Shown here: positions 61,262 to 64,000 of the stretch, in pieces | Layout of the letters: each line of letters opens with the position of its first letter | Position numbering within the stretch: position 1 is the first letter of the stretch | Source: an uncultured Chitinophagales bacterium | Lineage (GTDB): Bacteria > Bacteroidota > Bacteroidia > Chitinophagales > JAHDHT01 | Direction: 5' to 3' | Length of the DNA stretch: 64,000 nucleotides | Assembly (NCBI GenBank): GCA_938023075.1 | Contig: CALHDG010000131.1 | Coordinates: forward strand, 1 to 64,000 | Program-made: the position numbers and the translations under genes | The notes under the pieces: model-generated | Database searches by the model: none | Seen by the model: the letters and a program-made list of their open reading frames with translations, nothing else | What the model was told of the DNA's origin: nothing

Positions 61262-61630
61262 GGGGCTGACTGGAATTGACAGCATTGCCAATGGTATGTA
61301 AGCACGTCGCGCATGGTAACTTGGCGCGTTAAAATTAATTACACAAATTTTTTTACATGGCGAAAGACAATTCGCTATGGCAGCCTAATTCAAGGAATTA
61401 GATTGCCTTTGCTCCTCTTAGGTTGTGCCATTTAGGCCTTCGACTGAGCATCAACAATAAGTGGCTAGCGAATGGTATGTTTTGGGCCAGCAGCGAAATT
61501 TTACAAAACTAAGGTTTTTGAAATGGCAAGCAGTTAAGCCTTCATTTACCCTACAATTAATTAACCGCTAAACGTGTAGAAAGCATATTATTCCTTTGTC
61601 TGGACGAGGGTTCGAATCCCTCCAGCTCCA
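61262..61630 (+). ncRNA. ssrA: tmRNA (ssrA)
   Basis: The RNA begins GGGGCTGACTGGAATTGACA and ends with the tRNA-like T-arm GAGGGTTCGAATCCCTC and acceptor CAGCTCC-A, which pairs with GGGGCTG (one GU pair). The mRNA-like part is GGC-GAA-AGA-CAA-TTC-GCT-ATG-GCA-GCC-TAA at 61359-61388, giving the proteolysis tag GERQFAMAA. A T-run follows at 61632. The tag fits the Bacteroidota pattern (GE..xA(L/M)AA). tmRNA with SmpB rescues stalled ribosomes and tags the peptide for degradation. Confidence 0.96.
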
Positions 61631-61645
61631 CTTTTTTAAACTAAG

Positions 61646-62761
61646 TCACCGGCAAACATCCTCATCAATCTGTATTTCAAAATTGGCAGACTTCCTTACT
61701 TGAAAATAATTATTTAAGGTTACACTTTCACCGGCAATCAACTTGGTATCTACATAAATTAAAGCTCTCGACTGAATAGTTTGGAGTGCCCTAATTGTTG
61801 TGTTTGATGAAGGAGAACTATTTAATGCCATATTGTTGTTGCACGTTGGCGCAGGTAATGGTGTGTTAACAGGTCCATCGCTAAAATCCAAACCTAGAAA
61901 AAGTGTGTTGTTAGCTGCTTTAGAATCTATGCTGTTTAGATTACCCAGGTCAACAGTTACACCGCCTCCAGTAATTGCACCTCCTCTCGTTATTTGATTA
62001 TTTGAAAAGCTCACATAAAACTTCCCTTCCTCATCTAACGCGATACCGGCTAATTTACTTACCGGACTTATTCTGGAATTTTCTGTTGGCTTTTGTGTAT
62101 CAATATTTGAATAACTGTTTATTCCAAATAAGGTACTAAAATAATTATACGAGATGTATAGCGTTTTTCTATTGTTGTCATAAGCCAAATCTACAAGATT
62201 TCTCGATTCGTAAACAGACCCAAAATAATACGTTTCAATCATAATTATTTTATAGTCAGCTCTTCTACCCCTGCGGTCAACCAAACTTTGTGTAATAATC
62301 CCTCCTGTTTTAGGATTGATTTTAAAAAGTATATCGTGTTTACTGGTTCGTTGAGTTGCATATAAAACTTGCTGGTTCGCATCAAAAGCTAAGCCTTGTA
62401 CAAATTCAATTTTTATGTTACCTGCTTCGCCAGTTCCATTGCCTATTTTTCCAATTGAAGTAAACTTTCCTGTGCTTGCATTAAGCGTGCCTAATTCCTG
62501 GTTATCAACGGCATAAATTAAACCGTTTTTCGAGTCTACCGCTAATGACCGGATAAAAGCTCGTCCGGTACTGCCAACCGGTTTCCAGCTATTTGAACTT
62601 AGCTTATACAGCACTACATTGTTGTTGCCCTGTTTGGCAAGGGTAAAGCCAGTCTTTTCAAACCTCTTTTCCTGCCCAAAAAGGAGGAGCGGAATAAAAC
62701 AAGCAATAAGTAGAATGAGCATAGGAGATTTAGCATTAAATACTTTAGTGGTTAACGTCAT
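61646..62761 (-). CDS. Secreted protein with beta-propeller-like repeats
   Basis: The 371-residue protein has a signal peptide (MLILLIACFIPLLLFGQ, residues 14-30; the true start may be that Met, at 62722). The mature part has strand-turn blocks such as IRSLAVDSKNGLIYAVDNQE, FVQGLAFDANQQVLYATQ, LAYDNNRKTLYISYN and KLAGIALDEEGKFYVSFS, spaced like blades of a propeller. The C-terminus (ALQTIQSRALIYVDTKLIAG, then NNYFQVRKSANFEIQIDEDV and a Cys) resembles the short beta-helix tails seen in many Bacteroidota secreted proteins. Function is unknown. Monocistronic; the stop lies 16 bp from the tmRNA terminus, convergent. Confidence 0.75.
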   Translation of the reverse strand: MTLTTKVFNAKSPMLILLIACFIPLLLFGQEKRFEKTGFTLAKQGNNNVVLYKLSSNSWKPVGSTGRAFIRSLAVDSKNGLIYAVDNQELGTLNASTGKFTSIGKIGNGTGEAGNIKIEFVQGLAFDANQQVLYATQRTSKHDILFKINPKTGGIITQSLVDRRGRRADYKIIMIETYYFGSVYESRNLVDLAYDNNRKTLYISYNYFSTLFGINSYSNIDTQKPTENSRISPVSKLAGIALDEEGKFYVSFSNNQITRGGAITGGGVTVDLGNLNSIDSKAANNTLFLGLDFSDGPVNTPLPAPTCNNNMALNSSPSSNTTIRALQTIQSRALIYVDTKLIAGESVTLNNYFQVRKSANFEIQIDEDVCR

Positions 62762-63130
62762 TGTATTGATTAATATGGTTTAAAATAATTTTGCCTTAGT
62801 AATCGGTTAGTAACTGACTACTTAATTTGTAAAGCAAAATGTTGACTATAACACTTGTATAATATTGCTAATATGTATTGAGGGATGAGTTTGGTTTTGG
62901 GGAAAAATTAAGACTTATGTATAGGTTGGAGCGAGTAATTATAGTGTGAATTTAATAAGGTTTTGATTTACTTTATGAAAATAATCCAGCAAACAAATGT
63001 TAATTGCTGAAATAACATGCAAAGTGTCATTTTTTTATATTTATTTTAAAAATGCCACCATTTTTTTATGAAACAAGCAACAGGCATCAATAAAAAAATG
63101 ATGTGTAAATGCAACATTTGTACAAATCAC
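62762..63130. other. Intergenic stretch without recognisable feature
   Basis: About 370 bp of AT-rich DNA between the propeller-like gene and the gliding-associated gene. It should hold the promoter of the former. Several ATTTTTTTAT runs occur near 63030-63075; no gene or RNA was recognised. Confidence 0.5.
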
Positions 63131-64000
63131 CTATCTAATAATGCTTACCGTACCTTTCCTCAACTCTTCTTCCCCTTCAATTTCTAAAGTATAATAGTAA
63201 GTAGCTTCGGGTAATGCCGCTCCTTTAAAGTCACCATGCCAATTGTTTTGATAATTTCTTGAACTGAACAACAATTGCCCCCAACGATTATAAACATTCA
63301 ATTCATTTTCAGGAAAGCGGTGTATGCCTTCTATCACCCACACATCATTTATTCCATCATTATTTGGTGAAAAGGCAGAAGGCACGAAGTCAACCAAACA
63401 TGCTTTAATGGTTACCGTTACCGAATCTTCAAAAACACATTCATTTTCTGAAATACGTACCGTAAAGGTTTGTGAACTAATAATGTTTGCAGGTTCAGCT
63501 ATCGTTGGTTCTGCAGAAGTAGGATTATCTAACAGATCATCTGGCAACCATTGGTAATTACTACCGCCACTTGCTTGCAATTGAATGTTATCACCCTCGC
63601 AAGCCTCAAAATCATCTATCGCTCCTGCATCTTCTGGAAAAGAATTGACTATAATAGTTACCTGTTCACTACCCGAACAGGCATTATTTTCATCGCTAGC
63701 CTCTACCGTATAAATGGTAGTTTCACTTGGTGTTGCCCTTATGGAAGCACCTGTAGTTGCACTTAAACCGGTTGGTGGCGACCAACTATAATTGAAACCT
63801 CCAGAAGCTTCCAAAGCCTGTGTTTCCCCTTCACAAATAGCAAAAAATGAACTATTTAGCGATACACGAATAGAATCGATAATGCTAATTTGAGTAGATA
63901 ACTGATTTACACAAGTATTATCAACGGTAAACGAAACGGTATACATGGCTTCTTCACTTATAGTCAGTATTGGGTTAGCAATGTTCGCATTACTTAAACC
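63131..64000 (-). CDS. Gliding-motility-associated C-terminal (T9SS type B) domain protein, partial
   Basis: The frame is open to the right edge (290 codons to 64000), so the N-terminus lies outside the window; the internal ATG at 63946 is not the start. Visible are two Ig/PKD-like repeats (FAICEGETQALEASGGFNYS with WSPPTGLSATTG; DDFEACEGDNIQLQASGGSN with YQWLPDDLL). The final 90 residues form the CHU_C/type B sorting domain: FVPSAFSPNNDGINDVWVIE, NVYNRWGQLLFSS and GAALPEATYYYTLEI. The protein would be exported by T9SS and is probably a very large adhesin. Confidence 0.93.
   Translation of the reverse strand, partial: GLSNANIANPILTISEEAMYTVSFTVDNTCVNQLSTQISIIDSIRVSLNSSFFAICEGETQALEASGGFNYSWSPPTGLSATTGASIRATPSETTIYTVEASDENNACSGSEQVTIIVNSFPEDAGAIDDFEACEGDNIQLQASGGSNYQWLPDDLLDNPTSAEPTIAEPANIISSQTFTVRISENECVFEDSVTVTIKACLVDFVPSAFSPNNDGINDVWVIEGIHRFPENELNVYNRWGQLLFSSRNYQNNWHGDFKGAALPEATYYYTLEIEGEEELRKGTVSIIR

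Overview
The window is from a member of the Bacteroidota (Bacteroidetes), most likely a Saprospiria/Chitinophagia-type gliding bacterium. The evidence is low G+C DNA, gldA-gldF-gldG, three secreted proteins with type IX secretion (T9SS) C-terminal signals, SusC/RagA-like and other TonB-dependent receptors, promoters of the TTTG-N19-TAnnTTTG type and a tmRNA tag ending in MAA. No plasmid, phage or replication genes are seen, so this looks like ordinary chromosome. It is unusually rich in short repeats and in broken accessory genes.

Layout. 0-1.5 kb: a truncated Rpn-type nuclease gene, a small membrane-gene remnant and repeats. 1.5-11.5 kb, all minus strand: pdxA-pepA pair, amidohydrolase lipoprotein, a frameshifted DUF4276 remnant, a giant IPTL-CTERM-type secreted protein with a small secreted partner, and tilS. 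11.5-19.2 kb: a DUF234-type ATPase behind two perfect palindromes, an antitoxin remnant, a PrpF-family isomerase, a TIR protein whose C-terminal effector-associated domain is split by a 4-bp duplication, a 5 x 127 bp tandem repeat, and an ABC ATPase/membrane protein pair whose ATPase begins with a helical domain resembling the one in the TIR protein. 19.3-24.8 kb: a tricarboxylate module (TctAB fusion, TctC, GNAT, TcuA-like dehydrogenase). 25-32 kb: TonB receptor, IS21 remnant, 3 x 123 bp tandem repeat, gldG-gldF-gldA. 32.2-34.1 kb: DUF2786-like gene, tRNA-Met(CAT) and a decayed DarTG toxin-antitoxin pair next to it. 34.2-52 kb: orphan SusC-like receptor, THUMP methyltransferase, BNR/sortilin-type T9SS protein, FKBP lipoprotein, flavin reductase-like protein, retinol-saturase-like oxidoreductase, tdk, a hypothetical protein with msrB, a histidine kinase and an aldo/keto reductase. 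52-64 kb: CotH/LTD T9SS protein, LpxA-like acyltransferase, oligosaccharide flippase, O-antigen ligase-like protein, ssrA (tmRNA), a secreted propeller-like protein and a partial gliding-associated C-terminal-domain protein.

The most interesting non-coding signal is a dispersed element of about 140 bp present eight times. Its copies keep two helices through compensatory base changes, and five of them sit just after a stop codon in one fixed orientation. Two further short families have inverted-repeat ends (MITE-like), a third ('TACCCCGACC') element occurs both dispersed and in tandem, and one pair of element types recurs as a composite. The most interesting protein-level signal is the TIR protein with a split effector-associated domain lying near an ABC system with a similar N-terminal domain. 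Several defence or toxin genes here are broken (DarTG, TIR, antitoxin, DUF4276, IS21), which marks the region as a graveyard of accessory elements.
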